From: RUG334 sp045599645
Lineage (GTDB): Bacteria > Muiribacteriota > Ozemobacteria > Ozemobacterales > Ozemobacteraceae
DNA: 64,000 nucleotides
Direction: 5' to 3'
Assembly: GCA_045599645.1 (NCBI GenBank)
Contig: JAZRWI010000076.1
Coordinates: forward strand, 18,889 to 82,888
Numbering within the stretch: the stretch's first letter is position 1; each line of letters starts with the position of its first letter. This document shows positions 51,978 through 60,818 of this stretch, in pieces. The notes under the pieces were generated by a model. The model was not told the origin of the DNA. It did not search any database and saw only the letters and a program-made list of their open reading frames with translations. The translations under genes were made by a program, and so were the position numbers.

Positions 51978-52961
51978 TTATCTGAATTTTTGAGAATTAA
52001 ATATCTCATATAGCTTGGGAGATATTTTGAAGGTAAAATATCTTTTTATATCTTTAAAAGGCCATGTTGTTTTCTGTTTAACTACATTCAACAACTTTTT
52101 TTTAAATTCGTTCTGGAGTTCTGTTTTATCTGACCAATCCGTTTGGCCAATCTTTATATAAGCAAATATACAATAATTCAGAAGTCTGCTAAGATTCAAC
52201 TGAAACAAATCCTCTCTTCCTAACTCTTTCATACAATTACCAAGGCGTTCCATAGAATCGTATTCTTGCAATTTCTTTCTTGAAAATTTGCTTCTTGTTA
52301 TGGAATCTAAAGATTTTCTATAATACATACAGGCCTTTTTGCTAATGGCTAAGCAATTAACCTGCTTCATAATATCAGCAACAATATATTCATCTTCAAA
52401 TATCCTACCTTCAGGATATTTAATATTATTAAAAATTTCTTTTTTATACAGTTTATTGCATGCTTGAACAAAATTCATATGGTCACTAAAAATAGACGAC
52501 AGACATTCGTTTCTTGTTAATACTTTTTCTTCATCCTTAGGAATAAAATTTATTGATTCTGTATTAGTTTCGTATATTGGAATCATACTTATATCTGAAT
52601 CAAATTTTTTATACAAACCAATCATGGTTTCAAAAGCATTTTCGGAAAACCAATCATCACTATCCAAAAAAGAAATCAAAGAATACTTAGCTAGTTTTAA
52701 ACCATTATTTCTAGCCATAGACAATCCCATATTTTCTTGATGTAAAACTCTTATTCTTGGGTCTTTCTTTGCAAATTCATCACAAATATTACCTGATGAA
52801 TCCTTGGAACCATCATTTACCAATATCAATTCAAAAAATTTATAAGTCTGGTTCAATATGCTGTCAATAGATTTATATAAAAATTTTTCAGCATTATATA
52901 CTGGCACAATAACAGATACATGTGCTTCTTTATTAATATCATCATGCTCTATTGGAAGCAT
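51978..52961 (-). CDS. GT2 family glycosyltransferase
   Basis: The 327-residue product has VSVIVPVYNAEKFLYKSIDS, ILVNDGSKDSSGNICDEFA, LSMARNNGLKLAKYSLISFL and DSDDW (DxD), an EpsJ/WfgS-type GT2 enzyme. Features of the second part are FEDEYIVADIMKQVNCL and MYYRKSLDSITRSKF. GGAGA precedes ATG 52961. It is convergent with the rhamnosyltransferase-like gene and followed upstream by a second enzyme of the same type. Confidence 0.87.
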   Translation of the reverse strand: MLPIEHDDINKEAHVSVIVPVYNAEKFLYKSIDSILNQTYKFFELILVNDGSKDSSGNICDEFAKKDPRIRVLHQENMGLSMARNNGLKLAKYSLISFLDSDDWFSENAFETMIGLYKKFDSDISMIPIYETNTESINFIPKDEEKVLTRNECLSSIFSDHMNFVQACNKLYKKEIFNNIKYPEGRIFEDEYIVADIMKQVNCLAISKKACMYYRKSLDSITRSKFSRKKLQEYDSMERLGNCMKELGREDLFQLNLSRLLNYCIFAYIKIGQTDWSDKTELQNEFKKKLLNVVKQKTTWPFKDIKRYFTFKISPKLYEIFNSQKFR

Positions 52962-53095
52962 ATTCTATCTCCAGACAAAAGATGAATGTTTATAATACAC
53001 TAATATTCTTGTTTCGCAAATATATAAACAACTCATCGTTATTGTTGTGAAATTTAATTTGATAGAAGTTGTTTTATTCTAAAACCCCAAAAAAA

Positions 53096-54070
53096 TCAAT
53101 ATAAATTTAAAAATTTAACCAAAATCATTCTAAAATAATATCTTAGAAATCTGATTTTATGTTTCAACTTTATATCTTTTGAAGACAAAAATAACTTAGC
53201 CTTTGCGTTCATAACGCGTATAGTGCTATCTATTAAACATTTTGTATCATTTTTGCTAAGAGTCTTGGAATTTCTTGCATTTTTATAAACAAAAATAGCA
53301 GCATTTAGCAGATTTACTAAAGAAGGACACAATAGTTCATTCCAATTATTTTTTATAAAAAAGTTTATCTTGAAATCCTGAGCTTCAAGAAAATCTAAAT
53401 GCTTCAAACTAAAATGGCCAGTTATGCTACCATCACGTCTAAGATAAAAATACAAAGGCTTTGATATACAATTAACTTTTTTGCACTTCGCAAATATCTG
53501 AGGTATTATAAATGCATCTTCAAAATTTTTACCTTTAATAAATTTTAAATCTGAAAAAAGATTCCTTTTATAAATCTTATTCCATACTACCCCATAAAAA
53601 AGGTCATCATTATTAATATATTTATCAATATATTCTTTTCCAGTACAAGTGTTACCAACTAATCTTTCTTTTTCTGGTTTCTGAGAAATATTACCGGTAT
53701 CATCATTTACTTCTAAAAAATCACATACAGCCACATCTGCGTCATTTGAAATTATGCTATTATAAAGACTTTCAACGAAATCTTCCGCCACATAATCATC
53801 ACTGTCTATAAAGCAAAAATAATCACCTGTTGCAATATCAATGCCAGAATTCCTGGCAGCAGAAATTCCCTCATTTTTTTTATGTATAGTTCTTATTCGA
53901 GTATCTTTTTGAGTCCATTCGTCACAAATTGCCGATGAACCATCTGGCGAACCATCATCAATCAATATGATTTCCAGATTTTTATACTTTTGATTTACAA
54001 CAGACTCTATACATCTATTCACATACTTTTCTACATTATAAACAGGAATGATTACAGTAATTTTATGCAT
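53096..54070 (-). CDS. GT2 family glycosyltransferase
   Basis: This 324-residue enzyme is close in layout to the one at 51978: ITVIIPVYNVEKYVNRCIES, ILIDDGSPDGSSAICDEW, GISAARNSGIDIATGDYFCF, DSDDYVAEDF and FEDAFIIPQIFAKC. The two are probably products of a duplication or successive sugar transferases of one pathway. No clear ribosome site precedes the ATG. Sequence is AT-rich. Confidence 0.87.
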   Translation of the reverse strand: MHKITVIIPVYNVEKYVNRCIESVVNQKYKNLEIILIDDGSPDGSSAICDEWTQKDTRIRTIHKKNEGISAARNSGIDIATGDYFCFIDSDDYVAEDFVESLYNSIISNDADVAVCDFLEVNDDTGNISQKPEKERLVGNTCTGKEYIDKYINNDDLFYGVVWNKIYKRNLFSDLKFIKGKNFEDAFIIPQIFAKCKKVNCISKPLYFYLRRDGSITGHFSLKHLDFLEAQDFKINFFIKNNWNELLCPSLVNLLNAAIFVYKNARNSKTLSKNDTKCLIDSTIRVMNAKAKLFLSSKDIKLKHKIRFLRYYFRMILVKFLNLY

Positions 54071-54140
54071 ATATTTTTATACCAATAATTTATATTTAAA
54101 TAGCATAAGTTAAATTATATCTCAAGAAAGCAATCTAATA

Positions 54141-55184
54141 CTATGAAACCCTTAAAGAATTTATTAACCCTTTATTTATTGGAGGAAATACGATATCTCG
54201 CCGAAATTCAGAAAAAGAGTTACCCGAGATACATTTTTTATAGTAACCGTTGATATATAGTTTTAATAAATGAACAAATCGCAACAATCTCGGTTTAGTT
54301 GCAAGTTCTAATCTCATTCTATAAAAATACTTAAATCTAATAGCCAAATCTAACAAGGTTTGTTTATTAGACTCTGTTGCAGTTAAATACTTTATAAAGC
54401 ATTCAATACCATTATATGTTTCAATAAAATTCTTAATTCTAGAGTATTTTCTTCTTTCAAATTTTTTATAATCATAAATGTACTTTTGAATAAAATTCTT
54501 ATCTGTTTTGAGAATACTTCCATGCATATAGCATCCTAATTGCTGTTTAGGATGTTGGCGATATTTTATTAAACTTTTTCTTATTATTTTAATTCTATGA
54601 TTTATAGAAGAGCATAACATCAACCAATAATCATGCCATTTATTCCTGAAAGGCAATGATTTTTCTATTACTTCACGCTTAACTGATATAACACAACCAG
54701 GAATAACATTGCCTTGCAACAATCTTATATAAGCTTTATCGCTTTCTAACAAATCTATATCTATAATTCTTTCAAGACCGTAATTATGTTTTATTACATT
54801 TAAATTTGCATCAACAATATCGTAATCACAGAACACCAATCCTAAGTCTGATATATCAGATTCAAAAACTTTCACAAATTCTTCTATCTTATTTTCTTTC
54901 CAAACATCATCTTGATCAGAGAAAAACACCCAATCGCCAGTAATTAGTCTGCAAGCCTTTTCAAAACTTTTTGTCGAGCCAATGTTTTTCTCATTCTTCA
55001 TGAGTATAACATTAAAAGGAGCATTGTTTTTAAAATCCTGAAGAATTTCATAAGTAGAATCAATTGAACAATCGTCACAAACAATTAATTCGTCTGGCAA
55101 TACAGTTTGATTACAAAAACTTTCTAATTGTTCTTTTATATACTTTTCTCCATTATAAGCAGCCATTACAACAGATATTTTCAT
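54141..55184 (-). CDS. GT2 family glycosyltransferase
   Basis: The start is taken as ATG 55184 (MKISVVMAAYNGEKYI), the usual family start; a GTG 15 bp upstream lacks spacing for the AGGAG. Motifs are CDDCSIDSTYEILQDF, GDWVFFSDQDDVWKENKIEE (DQDD) and CDYDIVDANL. This subgroup includes rhamnosyl and galactosyltransferases of O-antigen loci. The C-terminal part is basic and helical. Confidence 0.85.
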   Translation of the reverse strand: MKISVVMAAYNGEKYIKEQLESFCNQTVLPDELIVCDDCSIDSTYEILQDFKNNAPFNVILMKNEKNIGSTKSFEKACRLITGDWVFFSDQDDVWKENKIEEFVKVFESDISDLGLVFCDYDIVDANLNVIKHNYGLERIIDIDLLESDKAYIRLLQGNVIPGCVISVKREVIEKSLPFRNKWHDYWLMLCSSINHRIKIIRKSLIKYRQHPKQQLGCYMHGSILKTDKNFIQKYIYDYKKFERRKYSRIKNFIETYNGIECFIKYLTATESNKQTLLDLAIRFKYFYRMRLELATKPRLLRFVHLLKLYINGYYKKCISGNSFSEFRRDIVFPPINKGLINSLRVS

Positions 55185-55462
55185 ATAAAAATCAATCACT
55201 CCTAATGCTATGCTTTATATTCGTAAAATAGTATCTAGACAGAGTAAAATAAGTATATCACCCTCCCCCCAAAAAAACCACAGTAAGATTTGCTGAATGT
55301 TATCATAATGTTGTCATAAAATGCCTCCTTGTTATTTTGAAGACATTTTATTACTTCTGAAAATTATTAAAAGATGCAGTTTATAGAGCGCTTACATAGA
55401 TGACAGAGTAGTCAAATACCTAATAGACCATGAAATGATAAAAGGATTCAACTAACAAAAGC

Positions 55463-55498
55463 AAAACCTGGTAAGCTGCAAACTTGTCAGGTTTTATT
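55463..55498 (-). terminator. Probable terminator after the O-antigen ligase-like gene
   Basis: AAAACCTG and CAGGTTTT pair over a ~17-base loop, with AT-rich flanks. It is downstream of the stop at 55571 on the minus strand. The rest of 55200-55570 shows no gene. Confidence 0.45.
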
Positions 55499-55570
55499 CT
55501 TCTAATGACAACATAAAAAGCAAACTCTAGACATCTTATCAGAGCTAATTAATGCCAATAAAAAAAATCA

Positions 55571-56965
55571 TTAACACTTATCATCCTGCTCACATAAATA
55601 TACAACATTCCCTAAAATAAAAAAGAAAACATATGTTAGCAAAGTCCTAGAACCTGCATCCCAAAACACAAAATTTTCTACAATACCACTAATAAAAAAG
55701 TAAACTACAATACAAGTTGTCATTCTTAATAAAAAAAGACGAGAACTATCTTTATCACTAGTTTTATACAAAATCTTAAGTGTATCAATACCTGTTAGAC
55801 AAAACCATACTGTAATAGGTATAACACCTAATATTCCAACAGAAATCAGCAAATATAAAAATTCATTATGTGGAGCATAGGTTCGACAAACAATTAACGC
55901 ATCTTCTTTTAATTGTTCTTTGGCTATTGCCATAGAATTCTGAGGACCTATCCCAAACCATGGACTTATTTTCCATATTTCTAAATATTCTTTCCATATT
56001 ATATCTCTGCTACTTAAAGAAAAAACTGGTCTAGCTATAGGAGTTGGAACCGATAATTTCTGTTCTTTATCGGTTTTACAATTTGAGTAACACACTATTT
56101 TCTGGTAAAAATATGGCAAATAAAACAAACCTTTTTTTACAATGTCACAAGTTTCATAGAATATCAAAGCAAATAGTATTCCTGCAATTATAAGACATAT
56201 AATTTTAGAAAATCTATTTTTTATACTAATACGATTACAGTAAAAAACAGATATAAAACCAACCACTGCAGTAAACGAATAAAGCGATGTCCTAGAACCA
56301 GTAAGCAGTATAATAAAAAAATAACAAATAATACTTATGAAATAATAAAGTTTTATTATTTTATTTTTCCTAAAATGAAATAGGATACAAGATAAAAACA
56401 TAGAAACAAAAGCCAAAGCAGCATAAGGATTTGGGTTATAATAGACTCCATATAGACGACCTGACACAAATCCTTGCGGTATAGCATCTCCAGAATCTAT
56501 TATATAATTACTATACGAAGTTACGAACTGACCTAGTGACCACACACAACCTATAGCACTAACTGCTATTATGGCATCAGAAACAACTAGAAATGTATTA
56601 ATGTTGTCTTTTAAAGGTATTTTATTATTTATTGTTGAAAATATTGAGAAAAAAAGAGCATACCATTTTACCCATTTAAGATTAAATCCCAAATCATATT
56701 CATAGTTATAAAAACAAGAAATAGTGGCACATAGTAGAAAAGCTATTAACCACCAAATATGCCTGTTTACATTAATTGGCTTACCCTTTTTTAAATTAAT
56801 AATAATTTCGATTATGTATGCAACAAAAAAACCATTACACAACAATCGAATAAAGCTATTTAAAAAAGGTATTGATTTAATTATTTCTGTCTTTATAGGT
56901 AATATAAAGACTAAGGAATAGTATAAAAATACTAATACATAAAATACTCTCAGCGCTATATTCAT
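55571..56965 (-). CDS. O-antigen ligase/polymerase-like membrane protein (Wzy/WaaL type)
   Basis: The 464-residue protein has about eleven membrane helices and one long periplasmic loop around residues 280-345. In this loop ARPVFSLSSRDIIWKEYLEIW and SPWFGIGPQNS, followed by YAPHNEFLYLLISVGILG, match the Wzy_C/O-antigen ligase pattern (R...W, G.G.....HN..L). Such proteins polymerise O-units or ligate them to lipid A core at the periplasmic face. Which one cannot be told from sequence. The gene is very AT-rich, unlike the housekeeping genes. Confidence 0.85.
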   Translation of the reverse strand: MNIALRVFYVLVFLYYSLVFILPIKTEIIKSIPFLNSFIRLLCNGFFVAYIIEIIINLKKGKPINVNRHIWWLIAFLLCATISCFYNYEYDLGFNLKWVKWYALFFSIFSTINNKIPLKDNINTFLVVSDAIIAVSAIGCVWSLGQFVTSYSNYIIDSGDAIPQGFVSGRLYGVYYNPNPYAALAFVSMFLSCILFHFRKNKIIKLYYFISIICYFFIILLTGSRTSLYSFTAVVGFISVFYCNRISIKNRFSKIICLIIAGILFALIFYETCDIVKKGLFYLPYFYQKIVCYSNCKTDKEQKLSVPTPIARPVFSLSSRDIIWKEYLEIWKISPWFGIGPQNSMAIAKEQLKEDALIVCRTYAPHNEFLYLLISVGILGVIPITVWFCLTGIDTLKILYKTSDKDSSRLFLLRMTTCIVVYFFISGIVENFVFWDAGSRTLLTYVFFFILGNVVYLCEQDDKC

Positions 56966-57227
56966 ATACTATTCTACTCCAAATATTTTTCCTAATTACA
57001 TGCGAATTATTGATAATAGCAATTATTATATCACAAAATATATATTCATTTTCTCAATTCTTATATTTTTGGTTTTGCTATTGCTGTACAATTCATAAGG
57101 TAGTTGAGCCTTCATAAAGCACAAAGCCAGATAATATCGCAGTGTGGTGTTATAGATGTGTGATTTTATAGACCATTGGCTTGTAGCTATTAGCTGGTAG
57201 CCGAGAACTAATGCTGTTGACGGCTGT

Positions 57228-57305
57228 TTTTCTCGGCTGATAGCTGATGGCCGACGGCTGTCAGATGCTGTTTTCTCTCAGCCAAGAGCCAATAGCTAAC
57301 AGCCT
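57228..57305. repeat. 43-bp tandem repeat family, copy 2
   Basis: TTTTCTCGGC at 57228 and TTTTCTCTCA at 57271 keep the 43-bp period of the copy at 29038. Units carry GCTGATAGCTGATGGCCGAC and end GCCAATAGCTAACAGC. It abuts the 3' remnant of an AAA-ATPase gene. Upstream, 56966-57227 has no gene but further pieces of the family (TAGCTATTAGCTGGTAGCC). Confidence 0.8.
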
Positions 57306-57379
57306 GGAACATCAATCACGCAACTATGTTTTTTCGTTTCTTTGTCGTAGTTGATGCCGACCATCAGCAGATTAACAAG
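57296..57379 (-). pseudogene. 3' remnant of an AAA-ATPase/nuclease (DUF1703) gene
   Basis: On the minus strand this reads ...NLLMVGINYDKETKKHSC then VIDVPGC and stop. It matches the last 27 codons of the intact gene at 62153-63745, which ends VIEAPGC. The DNA is identical over about 57 bp. The body of the gene is missing. Confidence 0.85.
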
Positions 57380-57926
57380 TTATGATACAATACGCCAATA
57401 GCCTGACTTTCTTGAACCTACACGTTCTATTATGCCAAGCTTCTTTAATGTTGAAATACCTCTATCCACAGTTGTCTTTCCAATACAAAAAAGATTCTTT
57501 TTCCGGATACTTTCTCAAGCTTTCCTTGCTTGAACCAATACGAATATATCGTTCTCTGGCAAATTCTACCGGAACAGTCTTTGCTGCAGGGATAGTAAGT
57601 AAAACTAATTTTTTATTGTTTATATATACTTCTTTAAATAAAAAATTAACATCAGGGTTTATTTGTCTTGCAAGGTAATGTTTTAATGGTTCACCTTTAA
57701 CATTCTGATTACAATTAAAATTCGTGCCAACAATACTATGATCTGTATCTTTTATACCCCATACGAAATAAGCGTATTTTCTTCCTGGCAAAGCAGCACT
57801 ATTAGCTAAGGCAGAAATATATTCGCCCAATTCAGAAGCATTAAACCAGTTCTCTTTAAACTCAAACCATTCATGTTCAGTATCATATAAGCTCAATTCA
57901 TTGATAATCTGACTTGCATTATTCAT
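57380..57926 (-). pseudogene. AlbA_2-type gene with internal deletion and frameshift
   Basis: An ORF from ATG 57926 to stop 57462 (154 aa) encodes an AlbA_2 domain: EWFEFKENWFNASELGEYIS, YAYFVWGIKDTDHSIVG, KLVLLTIPAAKTVPVEFARE and IRIGSSKESLRK. A complete protein of this type, such as the one at 58563, has a HATPase_c_4-like part and a wHTH. Here, in another frame directly after, the minus strand reads IGKTTVDRGISTLKKLGIIE and RVGSRKSGYWRIVS, a C-terminal wHTH. So about 240 residues between the two are lost and the frame is shifted. The 154-aa product could still be made. Confidence 0.7.
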
Positions 57927-58350
57927 TTTATTACCCCATTTATTACCCCATTCATAATATTATAATGCAGGCAATAAAACGTGCAATAAAATTATTGCTG
58001 TATATATATTCGGTTTTTGGCAAAATATCTGTCTAGCAACCAACATCCAAACATATTATTACGCTTTTTCTATGTCGTATGAGGTTTTGAAAAATCATTA
58101 GCGACTAGACAATTTTGTTGTCTAGTGTCACCATAAACATTGGCTGATAGTGCCCTTCTCTCGGCCAAGAGCCAAAAGCCTAATGCAACACACTTTATAC
58201 TTTCTTGGTATTGAATAATGCCCTGCTTCTAGCTTCAAGCTTCCTGCTTCCTGCTCTCTCAACTGAAACCTCCCCTACCCCTCCTTAAAAGGAGGGTTAA
58301 GCCCCAGTTGCCGCCAAGAGCCAATAGCATATTGAAACTAGCTTTATACT
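57927..58350. other. Repeat-rich stretch without genes
   Basis: The segment holds fragments related to the 43-bp family (TCTCGGCCAAGAGCC at ~58162 and GCCAAGAGCCAATAGC at ~58312). It also holds a CCCTCCTT/AAGGAGGG hairpin at 58279-58296 and a TTCTAGCTTCAAGCTTCCTG low-complexity run. No coding potential was seen. Confidence 0.6.
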
Positions 58351-58383
58351 TTAATCTTTTCCAGGATTAAAATACATGCCCAT
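58351..58383 (-). pseudogene. 5' remnant of an AAA-ATPase/nuclease (DUF1703) gene
   Basis: The minus strand reads MGMYFNPGKD then stop, matching the start MGQYFNPGNE of the gene at 62153-63745; the DNA TTTTCCAGGATTAAAATA is shared with 63720-63735. With the 3' remnant at 57296 it marks the two ends of a lost gene copy in the same orientation. Confidence 0.7.
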
Positions 58384-58443
58384 GGCTGCCATCTCATATC
58401 TATCTTAGCATGAAACAAGTCTGTCATCTATGTTTTTGGTATA

Positions 58444-58554
58444 TTTTTATTCGCTACTTTATTCGCTACTTTTAGTAGCCAATAAAGTAGCGCAATAGTA
58501 TCAAACCATGTCTAGAAGCTAAATATTAACAATTCTTATTAGCTACTTTTTGCA
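58444..58554. repeat. Direct repeat flanking the AlbA-type gene, downstream copy
   Basis: 58444-58499 is identical to 59932-59987 (56 bp) and the similarity goes on to ~58554/60044. It contains CGCTACTTTATT (58452-58463) inverted as AATAAAGTAGCG (58481-58492) with an inner GCTACT/AGTAGC, a nested hairpin. Confidence 0.9.
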
Positions 58555-58562
58555 ACAAAACA

Positions 58563-59864
58563 CTACTTGCCCAAAGTCCAATGCCCGTATTTATTCGAAC
58601 CAACTCTGCTTATGTAACCCAATTCCTTTAACTGCTTCAACAACTTTCTCACATAACTATTGCTAATTCCTATAGCATTCACCATTTCGTTGATAGTCGC
58701 CTGAGGATGACTTGCAATATATTTATATATCAAAAGTTGCTTTGGCAATAAACCGATTAAATCTTTTTCTGGTATAGCATTATTCTTAACCATTAACTGA
58801 CGATTAAACGGAATGGTTACATTGATATAATTATTCATTAAATCAAAAGCCTGAATGCCATACCTGTTCATAATCAAAGGAATTCCATGACCCGTCTGCT
58901 CAACATAACCAAGTTGACCAAATATCTTCTGTAATTTAGCATTTACAGGACGGCTTATACCTTTGTAAAATTCTTCAGAAGAAAGATCTGTAGGCAAACC
59001 ACCAGTAGATATTATTTCTAATCTATCTTTAAAAACATAAACAGCCGGTGGATTTCGTTTTGTCCACTTAGTATGAATACATGCGTTTTGCCAAGCTTCT
59101 TTAAAACAAGCAAAATCAAAAAGCTTTCGTTCTTCTCTCTGATGTGAACCTAATTTTACATTTGTTTCATTTAGTGATTCGATATAACTCAGCACCTGAT
59201 CCATGGAAACAGCCAGACATTTAAAACCATATTCGTTTCTCCTGATTATTTCTTCTTTATCATTACCTTTAAAGGTCACAACTTTTATAGAAATATCATT
59301 CTTGTCAGCCAATAATTCAGCCATTAAGTTATACTTGCCTTCTGAATTAAAAAGTCCAAGATTCTTTTCAAAAGTCTTATTATTTATTGTTAAACCCTTT
59401 GAAGTAAATAACGTTTTCAGGTTAACAAACGACAAATCCTGTGATGTTGCCGCTAAATTAGAAATTTCGTCTTCATCTTCAACTTCTCTGACAAAATTTC
59501 GAAGCTGTATTGGGCTTAACTCTCTATCTTCGTCAGCAGAACGTATATAATATTTTCCAAAAGCAGAATAAGGCTTATCTGTCCCACAAACAGAAACCTT
59601 TATAACATTTTTTTCATCAAAAAGTTCCAATGTTATTGTTGGTATTATTTGAGGCTTTATGTAATTCGCTATTGCCTGAGAAATTTCTCTCAATGTCCTG
59701 TTGCCTATTTCCTGTCCTTTAACTTCTCCGTTGTCGTTTATACCAAAATACACAACCCCATAGCCATGTTTATTCAACATAGCAGCAATAGACAGCATAC
59801 TTTCTCTTAATTCACCAGTAGTCTTCTTAAATTCTACTGTTTCTGTTTCAAAGCCGAAATTCAT
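58563..59864 (-). CDS. AlbA_2 / HATPase_c_4 / winged-helix transcriptional regulator-like protein
   Basis: ATG 59864 has GTGAGG 7 bp upstream and is preferred over a start 12 bp earlier. The AlbA_2 domain covers ~1-140 (ETVEFKKTTGELRESMLSIA, GVVYFGINDNGEVKGQEIG, YYIRSADEDRELSP). Residues ~190-380 match the HATPase_c_4-like region (EAWQNACIHTKWTKRNPPAV, DRLEIISTGGLPTDLSSEEF, RPVNAKLQKIFGQLGYVEQT, GHGIPLIMNRYG). The C-terminus is a wHTH (ATINEMVNAIGISNSYVRKL, LKELGYISRVGSNKYGHW). Such proteins are annotated as ATP-binding transcriptional regulators. Here a perfect palindrome overlaps its promoter and 56-bp direct repeats flank it. Confidence 0.88.
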   Translation of the reverse strand: MNFGFETETVEFKKTTGELRESMLSIAAMLNKHGYGVVYFGINDNGEVKGQEIGNRTLREISQAIANYIKPQIIPTITLELFDEKNVIKVSVCGTDKPYSAFGKYYIRSADEDRELSPIQLRNFVREVEDEDEISNLAATSQDLSFVNLKTLFTSKGLTINNKTFEKNLGLFNSEGKYNLMAELLADKNDISIKVVTFKGNDKEEIIRRNEYGFKCLAVSMDQVLSYIESLNETNVKLGSHQREERKLFDFACFKEAWQNACIHTKWTKRNPPAVYVFKDRLEIISTGGLPTDLSSEEFYKGISRPVNAKLQKIFGQLGYVEQTGHGIPLIMNRYGIQAFDLMNNYINVTIPFNRQLMVKNNAIPEKDLIGLLPKQLLIYKYIASHPQATINEMVNAIGISNSYVRKLLKQLKELGYISRVGSNKYGHWTLGK

Positions 59865-59880
59865 AAAACACCTCACTAAT

Positions 59881-59908
59881 GAGTCTGTCTGAATACTCAG
59901 ACAGACTC
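59881..59908 (-). promoter_or_regulatory. Operator-like perfect palindrome in the AlbA-type gene promoter
   Basis: GAGTCTGTCTG and CAGACAGACTC are separated by 6 bp (28 bp total). On the minus strand a TATACT -10-like box lies just upstream, so the palindrome would cover the transcription start. This fits an autoregulatory site for the wHTH protein, by inference. Confidence 0.6.
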
Positions 59909-59931
59909 TAATAACAGTATACCATCTAAAT

Positions 59932-60044
59932 TTTTTATTCGCTACTTTATTCGCTACTTTTAGTAGCCAATAAAGTAGCGCAATAGTTCAAAATCATGTC
60001 TAAAGCTAAAAACCAACAATTTTTATTAGCTACTCTAAATTTCA
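59932..60044. repeat. Direct repeat flanking the AlbA-type gene, upstream copy
   Basis: This copy matches 58444-58554 and carries the same nested hairpin (59940-59951 with 59969-59980). It lies between the AlbA-type gene and the CMP-sugar synthetase gene. Confidence 0.9.
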
Positions 60045-60119
60045 AATAAAGTAGCACGAATATATGAAAATTGAGTATAATTGTATTTCGAATTTTCGAA
60101 GATAAATAATGGCCTCGAT

Positions 60120-60818
60120 ATGAAAAACATTGCTATTATTCCTGCACGAAGCGGGTCTAAGGGATTAAAAGACAAAAATATAAAAAGACTGGCTAATAAG
60201 CCATTATTGGCTTACAGCATTGAAGCTGCCATAGAATCAAAGCTGTTTGATGAAATAACGGTATCCACAGACAGCGAAGCTTATGCTGAAATATCAACAG
60301 ATTTTGGGGCCAATGTTCCGTTTCTTCGTTCAGCATCAAATAGCGGTGATAAATCTAGTAGCTGGGATACTGTCATTGAAGTTCTCAACAATTATGCCAA
60401 AATAGGAAAAAAATACGATACTGTTTGTCTGTTACAGCCAACCTCTCCTTTGCGAACTGCAGACGATATAATCGGAGCCTATGAGGTTTTAAAACAAAAA
60501 TCAGCGAATGCCGTTACTTCCGTATGCGAAGTGGATTATCTACCAATCTGGAACATGATTCTGCCTGAAGATAATTCTCTTGAGGAATTCAAGAAACAGG
60601 ATGAAGACTGCCCACGTCAGCAGCTTCCTACCTATCACAGATTAAACGGCGCTATTTATATAAGGAAAATAGCTTACGAAAACAATCAGGCTAAAATCAT
60701 AGATACTAATGAATTTGCTTTTATCATGCCCAAAGAACATTCTGTAGATATTGATACCGATATGGATTTCAAAATAGCAGAAGTATTAGCAACGGATAAC
60801 AAGGATATTGACGGATGA
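60120..60818 (+). CDS. CMP-sialic acid synthetase-like cytidylyltransferase (NeuA/PseF/LegF type)
   Basis: The start is ATG 60120 (MKNIAIIPARSGSKGLKDKN), the standard beginning of the family. This motif binds CTP. Further motifs are STDSEAYAEI, RSASNSGDKSSSWDTVIEVL, LLQPTSPLRTADDI and a terminal VDIDTDMDFKIAEVL. These enzymes activate Neu5Ac, pseudaminic or legionaminic acid with CTP in the cytoplasm for surface glycosylation. No neuB-like synthase is in the window. The last codons (ATDNKDIDG) and stop lie in a GCAACGGATAAC element. Confidence 0.88.
   Translation: MKNIAIIPARSGSKGLKDKNIKRLANKPLLAYSIEAAIESKLFDEITVSTDSEAYAEISTDFGANVPFLRSASNSGDKSSSWDTVIEVLNNYAKIGKKYDTVCLLQPTSPLRTADDIIGAYEVLKQKSANAVTSVCEVDYLPIWNMILPEDNSLEEFKKQDEDCPRQQLPTYHRLNGAIYIRKIAYENNQAKIIDTNEFAFIMPKEHSVDIDTDMDFKIAEVLATDNKDIDG

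Noticed and set aside
57462..57926. Intact short AlbA protein
   Set aside because: The wHTH end of the same protein type follows in another frame, so the ORF is better explained as part of a deleted gene.
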